Shown: positions 23,604 through 32,701, counted from the stretch's first letter. The stretch: DNA of 41,959 nt from Vibrio ichthyoenteri ATCC 700023 (GCF_000222605.1 NZ_AFWF01000294.1:1-41959); one strand, 5' to 3'. The notes: generated by a model from the letters alone, not told the origin. Numbers and translations are program-made.

Positions 23604-24620
23604 ATGAATAATCAAATAGACTCATCGATCACCGTTCGCAACTTACTGATCACTACAGGACTTCAAAAAGTTCTCGATTTAGAAAACATCACCGAAGTAG
23701 CAGTAAATCAACCAAAAAAAATCTGGTTTGAAAGAGGTAATGGTTGGGAGCATATCGACGAGCCGTTATGCACATATCAAGCTTGTTTAGATCTCGCTCG
23801 CGCTTTATCTGTGTTCAGCGCAATTAGTGTAGCGTTAGATTTTAACAGCCCTGTGGCATCCGTTGTTTTGCCTGACGGGGAACGCGGTCAGATATTGATA
23901 CCGCCAGCTTGTGAGCAAGGTTGTGTTTCATTTACGTTCCGTAAACCGTCGTTAAAGCGATTTAGTTTAGCGGATTACCAACAATCTGGACGACTAGCAC
24001 ATGCTAAGGGGGCAGAAAGAACAAACATTAAATTATCACCACTTCAAAAAGAGCTATTAACCTTAAAAGACAACAATAAGATTGAGGAATTTTTCGAATT
24101 GGCGGTCAAATCGGATCTCAACATATTGTTAGTCGGTGGTACTGGTAGTGGTAAAACAACCATTATGAAAGCCTTAGTTGATTGCTATCCAATAGAAAAA
24201 CGCCTGTTTACTATTGAGGACGTTCACGAGTTATCACTGCCAAATCATCCCAATCATCTACATTTGTTCTATAAAGCAAAAGGTATGACTCCTAAGCACA
24301 TTATCGAAGCTTGTATGCGCATGAAACCCGATCATGTGCTTCTAGCGGAATTAAGGGGGGATGAGGCATGGAACTACATTGAAATGCTCAATACAGGCCA
24401 TGCTGGAAGCATTACGACTATTCACGCGAATGACTGCTATTCAGCGTTTAGTCGCTTAGCCTCATTGGTTAAACAATCCGAAGTTGGGCAAACCCTTGAG
24501 TACGACTTCATTTTAAAAACTATCAAATCCTCCATTGATGTTGTGTGTTTTTTTAAGTACACGCACCTCAAGGAAATATATTTTGATCCCGAAGAAAAAA
24601 ACAAATTGTTAAGTGAATAA
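23604..24620 (+). CDS. virB11: VirB11-like secretion ATPase
   Basis: 338 aa. Two-lobed hexameric ATPase of the PulE/VirB11 group. Walker A GGTGSGKTT near residues 178-186, the Asp box region with FTIEDVHELS near 205, Walker B-like MRMKPDHVLLAELRGDEAW near 235-250, and the histidine box GHAGSITTIHANDC near 262. It lies 83 bp after the virB10 stop, with the hairpin in between. It powers the pilus-to-transfer switch together with VirB4 and VirD4. Confidence 0.95.
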   Translation: MNNQIDSSITVRNLLITTGLQKVLDLENITEVAVNQPKKIWFERGNGWEHIDEPLCTYQACLDLARALSVFSAISVALDFNSPVASVVLPDGERGQILIPPACEQGCVSFTFRKPSLKRFSLADYQQSGRLAHAKGAERTNIKLSPLQKELLTLKDNNKIEEFFELAVKSDLNILLVGGTGSGKTTIMKALVDCYPIEKRLFTIEDVHELSLPNHPNHLHLFYKAKGMTPKHIIEACMRMKPDHVLLAELRGDEAWNYIEMLNTGHAGSITTIHANDCYSAFSRLASLVKQSEVGQTLEYDFILKTIKSSIDVVCFFKYTHLKEIYFDPEEKNKLLSE

Positions 24621-24697
24621 TTTGTTTAATCACAATTAAAATTTTAAAAATCATTAAATATGAGTGAATTTCTCACTCAAACACAAGGTAAATAAAA

Positions 24698-25270
24698 ATG
24701 TATAAACCAGCTTTATTGGGCGTAGCTTCGCTACTGCTCACCGCTTGCGCATCTGAACCAAAAACGGCAGCAGAGGTAAACCCAATCCTTATTATTGATT
24801 CTAATAATCCTCAACTGGTTACCGTTACAAAGACTACGGATGTGCAAAAACAAATAGCTCACTTACAAATAACAAACCATGAGCTTGCTGTACTAAATAA
24901 AAAAATGGATTACTTCGCGGAAAATGCTTATTACAAAGAACAACCGCGACAATTCATCTTCCATTACTCAACAAATGGTACAACCGCTTCATTTACACAA
25001 ATTGAATCTGTTCTTGAAGCAGCAAGAACGGCTTGCCGCATTGATATTCAAGGTCGAACTGATGGGCAAGTGATAACGCCGAAAGAAAAAGAAATCGCAC
25101 AAAAACGCGCCAGTAATGTACGTGATCAGCTAGTGAAATACGGCGTTAAATCTGAAATTGTTTTTACTAATTACGCACCATCTGGTGACTACGTAGGTGA
25201 TAACTGGACAGAAGACGGTAGAGCACAAAATCGCCGTGTTGAAATTGACGTATACACGGCCTGTAGATAA
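24698..25270 (+). CDS. OmpA-like peptidoglycan-binding lipoprotein
   Basis: 190 aa. Lipobox LTAC (Cys17). Residues 85-185 fit the C-terminal OmpA domain: FIFHYSTNGTTAS, IDIQGRTDGQ, KRASNVRDQLVKYGV and DGRAQNRRVEIDVY, with the R/N residues that hold peptidoglycan. Anchors the secretion apparatus to the cell wall or stabilises mating pairs. The gene follows virB11 in the transfer operon. Confidence 0.8.
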   Translation: MYKPALLGVASLLLTACASEPKTAAEVNPILIIDSNNPQLVTVTKTTDVQKQIAHLQITNHELAVLNKKMDYFAENAYYKEQPRQFIFHYSTNGTTASFTQIESVLEAARTACRIDIQGRTDGQVITPKEKEIAQKRASNVRDQLVKYGVKSEIVFTNYAPSGDYVGDNWTEDGRAQNRRVEIDVYTACR

Positions 25271-25285
25271 GAAAAGGGAAATAAC

Positions 25286-25531
25286 ATGAACCAACCAATA
25301 GATAAAGGACGTGTTTGTATCATTGCAGAGCGTTATCAAACTAATCAATTAGGCGATAACAATCAGCCCATTGTTAAAAATCGTTATGCACCAATTGGTA
25401 GAGCTACCTTATGGCCTAACAAACCCAATTCAAACATGCCAAATGTGGAAATCGAAATTGACACGATGCCCCTTAATCCAAGTGCTCCACTAAAAGCTTA
25501 TGTTTTTTGGGATAGCGAACAGCAGCAATAA
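25286..25531 (+). CDS. Unknown 81-aa transfer-operon protein
   Basis: No family recognised. The frame starts 15 bp after the OmpA-like gene with GGGAAATAAC in front of ATG, so it is probably translated. The protein is polar and Pro/Asn-rich (PNKPNSNMPN) with strand-like segments (GRVCIIAERY, VEIEIDTMPL, KAYVFWDS). No signal peptide or membrane segment is seen. A cytoplasmic accessory factor of transfer is possible only by position. Confidence 0.5.
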   Translation: MNQPIDKGRVCIIAERYQTNQLGDNNQPIVKNRYAPIGRATLWPNKPNSNMPNVEIEIDTMPLNPSAPLKAYVFWDSEQQQ

Positions 25532-25556
25532 ATAGTTAATAATTATCAAGCAACGT

Positions 25557-25581
25557 AAAGGAGATTTTTAATCTCCTTTTT
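25557..25581 (+). terminator. Hairpin with T-run inside transfer operon
   Basis: AAAGGAGATT, loop TTT, complement AATCTCCTTT, then T. It lies between the 81-aa gene and the P-loop gene. It may reduce expression of the distal genes rather than end the operon. Confidence 0.65.
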
Positions 25582-25595
25582 ATCGAGATAACCTT

Positions 25596-26027
25596 GTGTC
25601 AAAAAAAACTAAAAGCAACCTTGAATTTACTAATGAAATCAACATCATAAAGGACACCATTGAGACGTTAAAAAGACAAAACAAATTAACCTCCATTATA
25701 ATAGTCGGCGCTTCTGGGAGTGGTAAAAGCAAACTATCAAAAGCAATCAACTTAAAAATCCATCAGTCTTTACTAATCGACGCAGGGTTAATGTCGAGCT
25801 ATAAAATACAATCATTAGAAACACCCGACTTTTCCATAAAAAGTAACACGTGCATAATTGACGGTGCTGAATATTTTACAAAATATTGCTTATCACAACT
25901 TCTTTATTTCATAAGAAAGAGAAATAGCTTAATTTTGTTATCGACACATATTGGCGACTTACCACAAGAGCTTATTAGCGCATCAACATGTTTTGAGCTA
26001 GACAAAGGACTGCACTTAATAGAATAA
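25596..26027 (+). CDS. Small P-loop ATPase in transfer operon
   Basis: 143 aa from a GTG start. Walker A GASGSGKS at residues 38-45, preceded by a hydrophobic strand (SIIIVG); a Walker B-like NTCIIDGAEYF near 85-95; and ILLSTHIGDLP near 110-120, a sensor-like Ser/Thr strand. The size suggests only a core AAA+ or ABC-like fold, without the lid. It lies just before the coupling-protein genes, so a role with VirD4 is possible. Not a known conjugation factor to me. Confidence 0.6.
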   Translation: MSKKTKSNLEFTNEINIIKDTIETLKRQNKLTSIIIVGASGSGKSKLSKAINLKIHQSLLIDAGLMSSYKIQSLETPDFSIKSNTCIIDGAEYFTKYCLSQLLYFIRKRNSLILLSTHIGDLPQELISASTCFELDKGLHLIE

Positions 26028-26054
26028 GCTTATTTCGCATATCGAGGATATTCC

Positions 26055-26396
26055 ATGTCCAACAAAGTATTTTTTTCACTCCTTTTTATCGTTTTCACCA
26101 TAATTGCATTATTTTGCGGACTCTATGGCGGTGGTTATTTCTTCCTTAAAAAAGTTCAAATAGATACTAACATCCTATCGTATGAAACTCTTTTTATTTA
26201 CTACGAAGCTTATCAACATGATAGCGCAGTGAAGAAATTCATTAGCATTGGATTTGCTATCGCTGGTTTTGTTTCATTGTTGCCAGCTTTGTTTGGGTTC
26301 TTTATGTTTATATCTGTTCAAAAGAAAGAGGAACTTCACGGTTCAGCACGATTCGCCACTGATTTAGAAATCAAAAAAAGAGGATTAATTGACTAA
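26055..26396 (+). CDS. VirD4 N-terminal membrane part (split coupling protein)
   Basis: 113 aa. Two membrane segments (about 7-28 and 65-87) around a periplasmic loop, then the cytoplasmic KKEELHGSARFATDLEIKKRGL, the conserved LHGSARxA motif that in TraG/VirD4 proteins joins the membrane anchor to the ATPase body. The frame stops (TAA 26394-26396) exactly where the next gene begins (ATG 26396). The two together have the usual length and order of a VirD4, so this is one gene split in two. Confidence 0.75.
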   Translation: MSNKVFFSLLFIVFTIIALFCGLYGGGYFFLKKVQIDTNILSYETLFIYYEAYQHDSAVKKFISIGFAIAGFVSLLPALFGFFMFISVQKKEELHGSARFATDLEIKKRGLID

Positions 26397-27934
26397 TGGC
26401 AAAAAAACCACATAAAGAACACAAGTACCCTGAGATTTTAATAGGACGTGTCGAGTCTGGAAAATACAAAGGCGAATTATTAAAGTTCAGAGGTCAACAA
26501 TTTGTGTGTTTAGCTGCTCCTACACGAAGTGGAAAAGGCGTAGGAAGCATAATTCCTAATTTAGTGAACTATCGTGATTCTGTTGTGTGTAACGACATTA
26601 AGTTAGAAAACTTTCGTAAAACTGCTGGATACAGAGCATCGCAAGGACAAGAGGTTTTCTTGTTTTCACCAGATGGATATGTATTAGACGAAGTAGAAGA
26701 TAGGCCAAAATTACTATTGCGTTCTCACCAGTGGAATCCTATGTCATATATACGTAGAGAACCCATTTATCGAATTGGTGACATTCTTAATATCAGTGCT
26801 GTTTTCTTTCCACTTACAGGCGATAAAAACGACATATGGAATGAACTTGCTGGGAAATTATTTAAAGGTTTATGCCTTTACATGCTCGACAATGAATCGA
26901 TTAATGGGATGCCTGTTAGTTTCGCGCAATTATTAAAACTCACTACGCCAGAGGGCGGCCTTGTTGCATGGATGAAACAAGAAATAGATATGAACTTAAT
27001 CTCGGAAGAATGTAGAGATGAGTTTTATGCATTCATGGCAGCCCCCGATGATACAAGAGGAAGTATTTTATCAAATCTAGTCTCACCTTTAGCAATCTTT
27101 AGTGATGCTGTTTGTGCTGCGGCTACGAGTGGTGATTCTTTTGATTTACGAGATATTCGCCGTAAACGTATGAGTATTTATTTGGGGGTTCGACCAACTA
27201 ATCTAAAAAAATTTGCTAAGTTGCTCAATCTTTTCTGGTCACAACTTATCGGGGAAAATACACAAGTTGAACCTGATGATGATCCAACACTTAAATATCA
27301 ATGTTTAATGATCATGGATGAATTCACCTCGCTGGGGCGAGTTGAAATTATTAGACATTCAATAGGTTACACCGCCAGCTACAATATGCGCTTTCTTATC
27401 GTTTATCAAACAGACGCACAATTAAATGAGGTCACAAATTACGGAAGAGAGGGTGCTCAAATTTTAAAAGATAACATGGCGGTTAAACAAATTTATCCAC
27501 CTAAAGAAGTAAATGAATTAGCAAAATCCCTTAGTGAAACTCTTGGCTACAAAACCGTGAAAGTAAAAAGTAGATCACGAGCAAAAGGTAAAAACTCAAG
27601 TACAACCATTAGTGAAAGTGAACAAAAAAGAGCACTTATGTTACCACAAGAAATTGTGGAACTTGGTTTTGAGATGTACAAAGGCGTTGGTTTAAAACAA
27701 CTGATCATCATGGAAAATATGAGACCATTTATCGCTGATAAAATTATTTACTTTGATGATCCAGCTTTTATGGAACGTGTTAATTATGCTAAATGCAATC
27801 CTCCAAAAATCCCTCTCCTTGATTTAAGCCAAGGTAATATAAAACTTCCTGATAATATTGAAATTAAAAAGGACTACGAAGATGAAGAAGAACAAACTAA
27901 TACTGCTCCCGTTGATAGCGATTGGCTTATCTAG
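26396..27934 (+). CDS. virD4: VirD4 coupling protein, ATPase part
   Basis: 512 aa. Begins with YPEILIGRVE, Walker A APTRSGKGVGS at residues 41-51, IPNLVNYRDSVVCNDIKLENF (Walker A' region), CLMIMDEFTSLGR near 300 (Walker B) and FLIVYQTDAQLNEV (Q-box-like strand). These are the standard T4CP signatures. It recruits the relaxosome to the channel and pumps DNA. It lacks its own membrane anchor, which is encoded by the preceding gene that it overlaps by the single shared A of TAATG. A Lys/Arg-rich stretch occurs near 395-410. Confidence 0.93.
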   Translation: MAKKPHKEHKYPEILIGRVESGKYKGELLKFRGQQFVCLAAPTRSGKGVGSIIPNLVNYRDSVVCNDIKLENFRKTAGYRASQGQEVFLFSPDGYVLDEVEDRPKLLLRSHQWNPMSYIRREPIYRIGDILNISAVFFPLTGDKNDIWNELAGKLFKGLCLYMLDNESINGMPVSFAQLLKLTTPEGGLVAWMKQEIDMNLISEECRDEFYAFMAAPDDTRGSILSNLVSPLAIFSDAVCAAATSGDSFDLRDIRRKRMSIYLGVRPTNLKKFAKLLNLFWSQLIGENTQVEPDDDPTLKYQCLMIMDEFTSLGRVEIIRHSIGYTASYNMRFLIVYQTDAQLNEVTNYGREGAQILKDNMAVKQIYPPKEVNELAKSLSETLGYKTVKVKSRSRAKGKNSSTTISESEQKRALMLPQEIVELGFEMYKGVGLKQLIIMENMRPFIADKIIYFDDPAFMERVNYAKCNPPKIPLLDLSQGNIKLPDNIEIKKDYEDEEEQTNTAPVDSDWLI

Positions 27935-28328
27935 TCCACTAGTGGCTAGTGATGCGGATTGTTCAATTTGGCTATGCTTACCAACTGGCTTTCCAAGCGG
28001 CTGTGGTGATGCAAAAAAAGCCTTCAAAGATAGAATCAAGAAATTCAAACCTCCGTTGCCAAATCTAGCAAGTTGTATTGTTAGTTCACCTGACTATCCA
28101 ACCGTAGCCGACAAAGATCCAAGTACAATGAGTTATCGTGAGGGCGTTGCTGCAAAGATGCCGAATGGTTCATACATCGATGGTACAAGCTGCGTTCACT
28201 ACGTGGACTCTGGCGGTCAAGATCACCAATTAATATGGAAACCATACGGCTGCACCGGAACGTGGCACTACTTGGATACATTGATGGATGGTAATCAATA
28301 CGGTCAACGACATTATTATCAACGTTAA
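27882..28328 (+). CDS. TrbM/KikA-like periplasmic protein
   Basis: 148 aa from ATG 27882, overlapping the virD4 end by 53 bp. Signal peptide (KKNKLILLPLIAIGLSSPLVASDA), then a Cys-rich domain: DCSIWLCLPTGFPSGCGDAKKAF and NLASC, later TSCVHYVDSGG and YGCTG. The CxxxxCL...C order fits the TrbM/KikA family of conjugation proteins, whose function is not settled. Six or more Cys residues suggest disulfides in the periplasm. Confidence 0.6.
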   Translation: MKKNKLILLPLIAIGLSSPLVASDADCSIWLCLPTGFPSGCGDAKKAFKDRIKKFKPPLPNLASCIVSSPDYPTVADKDPSTMSYREGVAAKMPNGSYIDGTSCVHYVDSGGQDHQLIWKPYGCTGTWHYLDTLMDGNQYGQRHYYQR

Positions 28329-28339
28329 TAAGGAATTAT

Positions 28340-28573
28340 ATGGAAAGCACGACGACAATTACAGCTCACCAGTTAGTTGTAGGCATGACAATACGTTGTC
28401 CTGTAGAGGGTAACAAAATTACTATAACTGATTTAATCGCTCACACTGAAAATATCGCACTTGGATGTGATAAAGGATACACAGGAGTAGCATTCACTGA
28501 CACCTTTGAGTTACTAGAACCTTTCGATTTAACAGAGTGTAATTTAAACTGGATTAATGAACAACTTGATTAA
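28340..28573 (+). CDS. Unknown 77-aa transfer-operon protein
   Basis: Not recognised. Ribosome site AAGGA at 28330, about 6 nt before ATG. Alternating short strands (HQLVVGMTIRCPVEGNKITITDLI, ENIALGCDKGYTGVAFTD) suggest a small beta barrel-like fold. No signal peptide. Spaced 11 bp from the TrbM-like gene and 10 bp from the next gene, so part of the same transcript. Confidence 0.5.
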   Translation: MESTTTITAHQLVVGMTIRCPVEGNKITITDLIAHTENIALGCDKGYTGVAFTDTFELLEPFDLTECNLNWINEQLD

Positions 28574-28583
28574 GGGTAAATAA

Positions 28584-28925
28584 ATGAATGAAGATGAAAT
28601 ATTAAAACAAATAGGTCGCAACTACTTAGAGATTCAAAAATCAGAAGGGAAAAATAAACATCTGCACACTCACATACATATTATTCATGTAATTTCTGAT
28701 GAAAGCATTCATTTGATAGACTTCCTCGTCAGTCCATTGTTAATTTCAACAATCAACACCATGATAGAGAATAAAACATTACTCGAAATATCCATCACAC
28801 CTGATGATGATGGTTCTTTCCAAGAAACAATCATTGAAGAGCCAACCACTGAAAATGAAGATGAAGATTGGTATGTGTCTTGTCATTGGTACAAAGTAAA
28901 TCCTGAATATTCTATAGGGAATTAA
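28584..28925 (+). CDS. Unknown 113-aa transfer-operon protein
   Basis: Not recognised. Begins with a helix (NEDEILKQIGRNYLEIQ), a His-rich short stretch (KHLHTHIHIIHVI), then strands and a very acidic tail (PDDDGSFQETIIEEPTTENEDEDW). It is acidic and soluble, without a membrane segment. Ends one base before the next gene, so translation is probably coupled. Confidence 0.5.
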   Translation: MNEDEILKQIGRNYLEIQKSEGKNKHLHTHIHIIHVISDESIHLIDFLVSPLLISTINTMIENKTLLEISITPDDDGSFQETIIEEPTTENEDEDWYVSCHWYKVNPEYSIGN

Positions 28926-28926
28926 T

Positions 28927-29517
28927 ATGCAATACGCAGCAATGAAATTATCAAATGCTAATATTCTTCTTGACGCCAACGAGATTTACGCATTAGACCA
29001 AGGGCTGGATAAATTAATTGAATCAATGCCCGATGATGAATATGAATCAACACTATGTAGACAAGTAGTTTACGGCGTTTACATTCCTCAAATAGATTTT
29101 GACTTTCCAAAGAGCGAAATTAAGCGTCACATCGAAGAGTGCGTTAATAATTGGTTAATACATATCAACGGGCTGCACGCGATTAATATAGGAATTGAAG
29201 ACATTGAACCTTACTATGACGTGACAATAACAGGAAGTTGTGCGCATTGCCCAAAACCACACACTACAAATAAGGTGGCATTTGCAGCTTTATTAATCGC
29301 TCCTAAAGACTTCAAACTCGGTAATGGCAAAACTCAAGCAAAAACCGCATATTTACGCTGGTTCGATATGGACATTTTAACGACATTACTTAACAGAAAA
29401 GGGTTGTTTTCATTGATCGCACCTGAGAAACGATTCAAATCAGAACCAACACTTGAAAACTGGCGAACCTACATTGATCCACATCGAGCCGTTAAATACG
29501 CTCAAAAATGGAGATAA
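28927..29517 (+). CDS. Unknown 196-aa transfer-operon protein
   Basis: Not recognised. A helical, acidic first half (ALDQGLDKLIESMPDDEYES), a possible metal-binding TGSCAHCPKPHTT (CxxC plus His) near residues 104-116, and a mixed second half (LRWFDMDILTTLLNRKGLFSL) with aromatic residues. The CAHC-His cluster could bind zinc. It is followed 3 bp later by the next gene. Confidence 0.5.
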   Translation: MQYAAMKLSNANILLDANEIYALDQGLDKLIESMPDDEYESTLCRQVVYGVYIPQIDFDFPKSEIKRHIEECVNNWLIHINGLHAINIGIEDIEPYYDVTITGSCAHCPKPHTTNKVAFAALLIAPKDFKLGNGKTQAKTAYLRWFDMDILTTLLNRKGLFSLIAPEKRFKSEPTLENWRTYIDPHRAVKYAQKWR

Positions 29518-29520
29518 AGA

Positions 29521-30000
29521 ATGGCAAAATCTATAATTACTCTGGAAGAAGCTAAATATCAATATCTCACTACCATTGAAGACTTTATCATCGATGCAAC
29601 GCTAGATGAAATCAATGAATATTCTAATCGTATTCATGGTGGGGTATCGTTAGGTTGTGGTATTTGGCAAAGCGAAAAAAAATCATTTTCTAATTGTAAG
29701 AATGAAAACTGCCAGATGCTTGCTGAACTACTTGGAATATGGGCTTTTGCTCCAGTTGATGAGTGTGAAAAATCACCTCAAGGACGACCAGAATTCATTA
29801 CTTTCATTTTTGACGGTAAATCAGAGCGTTACAAAAGACAACAAATAGCAAACACCTATTTTGAAAATTTATCTAAACAATCATTAAGTCCTGACGAAAT
29901 TGACGCTATCCATGATGGTTACGCAAGATTAATTGAAAAAAAATCAAGTTGGATTAATGAAAATGAATTGGAGATTTTAATAAAGGATATTTGCAAATGA
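29521..30000 (+). CDS. Unknown 159-aa transfer-operon protein
   Basis: Not recognised. Helical and charged. The middle has GVSLGCGIWQSEKKSFSNCKNENC, with several Cys, and EFITFIFDGK as a strand. The C-terminal third is a Lys/Glu helix. No signal peptide. Overlaps the following gene by 4 bp (ATGA). Confidence 0.5.
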   Translation: MAKSIITLEEAKYQYLTTIEDFIIDATLDEINEYSNRIHGGVSLGCGIWQSEKKSFSNCKNENCQMLAELLGIWAFAPVDECEKSPQGRPEFITFIFDGKSERYKRQQIANTYFENLSKQSLSPDEIDAIHDGYARLIEKKSSWINENELEILIKDICK

Positions 30001-30365
30001 AAACACCACTAATGGTTTTTATTTTTGCTACATTAACATCCTTAAATGCAAATTCTACGGCAATTCCTTGTGCAGGTTGCGGTGCTGTTTTCCAGATGAA
30101 CACATGGCTTTTGGCAACAGAAAATGTTCGATTATCTTATCAGAATTGCGTTGACACAAACGGAAAGCAAAATGAAAAATGTAAAATATTAGATGAAATT
30201 AAATATGATACATATCTTGAAGCTTCCAAAATAAAACCCACAACAGACAAGACGAATACATCTAATATATACAAAACACTCAAATATAAATGCATTAAAG
30301 AACTGGGTAATGAGCATTTAAAATGCAGAACTCTTAGTGATTTAGTTGACAATTCAAACAAATAA
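29997..30365 (+). CDS. Exported Cys-rich protein, end of transfer operon
   Basis: 122 aa from ATG 29997. Signal peptide (KTPLMVFIFATLTSLNANSTA) followed by AIPCAGCGAVFQMNTW with CxxC, then more Cys (YQNCVD, EKCKILD, YKCIKE, LKCRTL). Evidently periplasmic or secreted with disulfides. Family not recognised; similar Cys-rich exported proteins occur at operon ends in several conjugative plasmids, so a mating-related role is possible. The next gene, topoisomerase III, starts 120 bp later with its own promoter region. Confidence 0.5.
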   Translation: MKTPLMVFIFATLTSLNANSTAIPCAGCGAVFQMNTWLLATENVRLSYQNCVDTNGKQNEKCKILDEIKYDTYLEASKIKPTTDKTNTSNIYKTLKYKCIKELGNEHLKCRTLSDLVDNSNK

Positions 30366-30488
30366 CAAATTTCAACCTCCATCTACAAGCTAGCAATTAA
30401 CTCTACCATTAAACGAAAAAACCAATTCAATCTCAAATATAGACTAACTGTAATAGCTCTATAATTTGTTTCACATAGGTATTAAACT

Positions 30489-32672
30489 ATGCGCTTATTT
30501 ATAGCCGAAAAACCAACACTTGCAACCGCGATATTCGAGGGGTTAGGTGGAAATCCAAAAACGGAACGAAAAGAGGGATATTTCCAAAAAGGGAGTGACA
30601 TTGTAACTTGGTGTGTAGGCCATTTGCTTGAATTATGCGCCCCTGATAATCAATGGCAACTTGAATATTTACCTATCAAGAGTCAGTTTCCCCCAAAACT
30701 ACAACCAATAGAAAAGACAAAAAAACAATTCAATATTGTTGCTAAACTCATTAAGCAAGCAGATGAAATCGTGAACGCTGGCGATCCCGATGAAGAGGGG
30801 AATCTGTTAGTTGACGAGGTGCTAACTTATACAAACAATACTAAGCCAGTTAAACGATTATTAATTGCAGATGTTAACTTAGAGCCAGTCAAGCAAGCTC
30901 TTGCCAATATGCAGCCAAATGAAAACTTCCATCACTGGACGTTATCTGCATTGGCGAGAAGCATAGGCGATCAGTTATATGGTTTTAATATGTCTCAAGC
31001 ATACACGTTAAAAGCTAGGGAGATTGGTTATTCTGGTACATTGAGCATTGGGCGCGTTCAAACCGTAGTGCTTGGAATGGTCAACGAACGAACATTAGCG
31101 AACCAAAATCACCAAGAAAGTTTTTTTTATAATGTATTTGCTCATTTCGAACAATACGGAGCTAACTTCAAAGCTCAATATTTACCTACCGATAACAACA
31201 ATATTGACGACCAGCACCGCTTGATAGTTGAGTCAGAAGCATCTCAAATAGCTAAACAAAGTTGTCAGCAATCAGCCTTGATCATCGTTTCGGAAACAAA
31301 GCCAGCGCAAGCAGCACCACCAAGACCATACGATTTATCAAGTATTCAACAATTGTGTGCCAGAAAATGGGGTTACACTGCCAGCGAAACCTTAGAAATC
31401 TGCCAAAGCCTCTATGAAACCCATAAGCTCTTATCTTACCCACGTACTGATAACCGTTTTCTTGGTGATTCGCACTTTGATCAGCGACAAGATATTTTAA
31501 ATTTTATCGTTGGTACAATGCCTGAACTACAAACTGCGATAAATGGGGTCGATACTTCAAGAAAGCATGGTGCATTTAATCCAGCCAAGATAGAAGCTCA
31601 CCACGCTATCGTACCAACAAAATCAGGGGCAGGAGTTACCCTTACCCAAAAAGAACGCAATGTGTACGAGCTTGTGGCCATAAGCTTCATTGGATTATTT
31701 TATCCTCCCTCTATCCGGGATAAGACCAACGTCATTTTTGAACTAATCGATAGCAAGCACCAATTTAGAGCGAATCAAACAGTTTTAAAATCAAGTGGTT
31801 GGGAATCTCTATATAAAGGTGACATCGAGGAAGACAAACCTATTGAGGGAACAGACCTTACTACATTAAGCACTGGACAATCATTAACTGTCACTAACAC
31901 TCATGTTGATAAAGGCAAAACCAAGCCAGCAAAATACCATGTTGAATCAACCTTGCTTGCCAGCATGAAAAAAGCAGGAAAATTGATCCAAAATCCAGAA
32001 TTACGCAAAGAGTTTGAAGCAAAGGATAAAGGCGATCGTGATAACTGTGGCTCAATAGGCACTGAAGCGACAAGAGCCGACATTTTAAATAAGCTACGCT
32101 CAAGAGTTGATTTGGTTCAGCTAACAAAAATGAAAGGTTACAAAGAGGATGTTTGGGTCACAACCAAACTAGGACAAGAATTTATCGCAATGTTGCCGCC
32201 TGAGTTTGTTGCTCCTGATATATCGGCTATCTGGTCGCAACAACAAACAGCGATCAGATCTGGTGAAATGACAGTTCCTCAATTTTTAACCAACTTAGAT
32301 CGATTCATTGAAGAACACGTTCAAAAGGTCAAGAATGAGGGCGTTAAAATCCACGTAGAGTCGCATCCATGCCCTAGCTGTGTCGATGGTCGCATAACTA
32401 AACGAAATGGTTCTAATGGGCTATTCTGGGCGTGTAACGGTTATCCTGAATGCAAAACCTCATTCCCTGATAAAGCTGGCAAACCCGACACCACACCTAA
32501 AGCAGCGCAAGTTCTTTCTGAACACAACTGCCCTGACTGCACCAAACCGTTGATAAGACGTGCGAGTAAAGTTAAGAGGGGACAAAAGCGCAAATTTTTC
32601 TATGGCTGTTCTGGATACCCTACGTGCAAAGCCTCATATCCTGAAAAGAACGGAAAGCCGGTATTCGATTAA
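30489..32672 (+). CDS. topB: Type IA topoisomerase (TraE/TopB-like)
   Basis: 727 aa. N-terminal Toprim (RLFIAEKPTLATAIFEGLGG, and DPDEEGNLLVDEV near 98-110), then the topoisomerase IA core with the active-site Tyr in LLSYPRTDNRF at residue 317, and two C-terminal Cys4 zinc fingers (CPSC...WACNGYPEC and CPDC...YGCSGYPTC). It relaxes or decatenates plasmid DNA during transfer or segregation; plasmid versions are TraE-like. Full length. A TATAAT at 30460 may belong to its promoter. Confidence 0.95.
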   Translation: MRLFIAEKPTLATAIFEGLGGNPKTERKEGYFQKGSDIVTWCVGHLLELCAPDNQWQLEYLPIKSQFPPKLQPIEKTKKQFNIVAKLIKQADEIVNAGDPDEEGNLLVDEVLTYTNNTKPVKRLLIADVNLEPVKQALANMQPNENFHHWTLSALARSIGDQLYGFNMSQAYTLKAREIGYSGTLSIGRVQTVVLGMVNERTLANQNHQESFFYNVFAHFEQYGANFKAQYLPTDNNNIDDQHRLIVESEASQIAKQSCQQSALIIVSETKPAQAAPPRPYDLSSIQQLCARKWGYTASETLEICQSLYETHKLLSYPRTDNRFLGDSHFDQRQDILNFIVGTMPELQTAINGVDTSRKHGAFNPAKIEAHHAIVPTKSGAGVTLTQKERNVYELVAISFIGLFYPPSIRDKTNVIFELIDSKHQFRANQTVLKSSGWESLYKGDIEEDKPIEGTDLTTLSTGQSLTVTNTHVDKGKTKPAKYHVESTLLASMKKAGKLIQNPELRKEFEAKDKGDRDNCGSIGTEATRADILNKLRSRVDLVQLTKMKGYKEDVWVTTKLGQEFIAMLPPEFVAPDISAIWSQQQTAIRSGEMTVPQFLTNLDRFIEEHVQKVKNEGVKIHVESHPCPSCVDGRITKRNGSNGLFWACNGYPECKTSFPDKAGKPDTTPKAAQVLSEHNCPDCTKPLIRRASKVKRGQKRKFFYGCSGYPTCKASYPEKNGKPVFD

Positions 32673-32701
32673 AATGCTATATACAGTTGCTATATAATCT
32701 C

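Noticed and set aside
26055-26398. Programmed frameshift joining the two VirD4 parts
   Set aside because: There is an A-run before the overlap, but the downstream frame has a TGA at 26390-26392, leaving only a single codon for a shift; TAATG restart is simpler.
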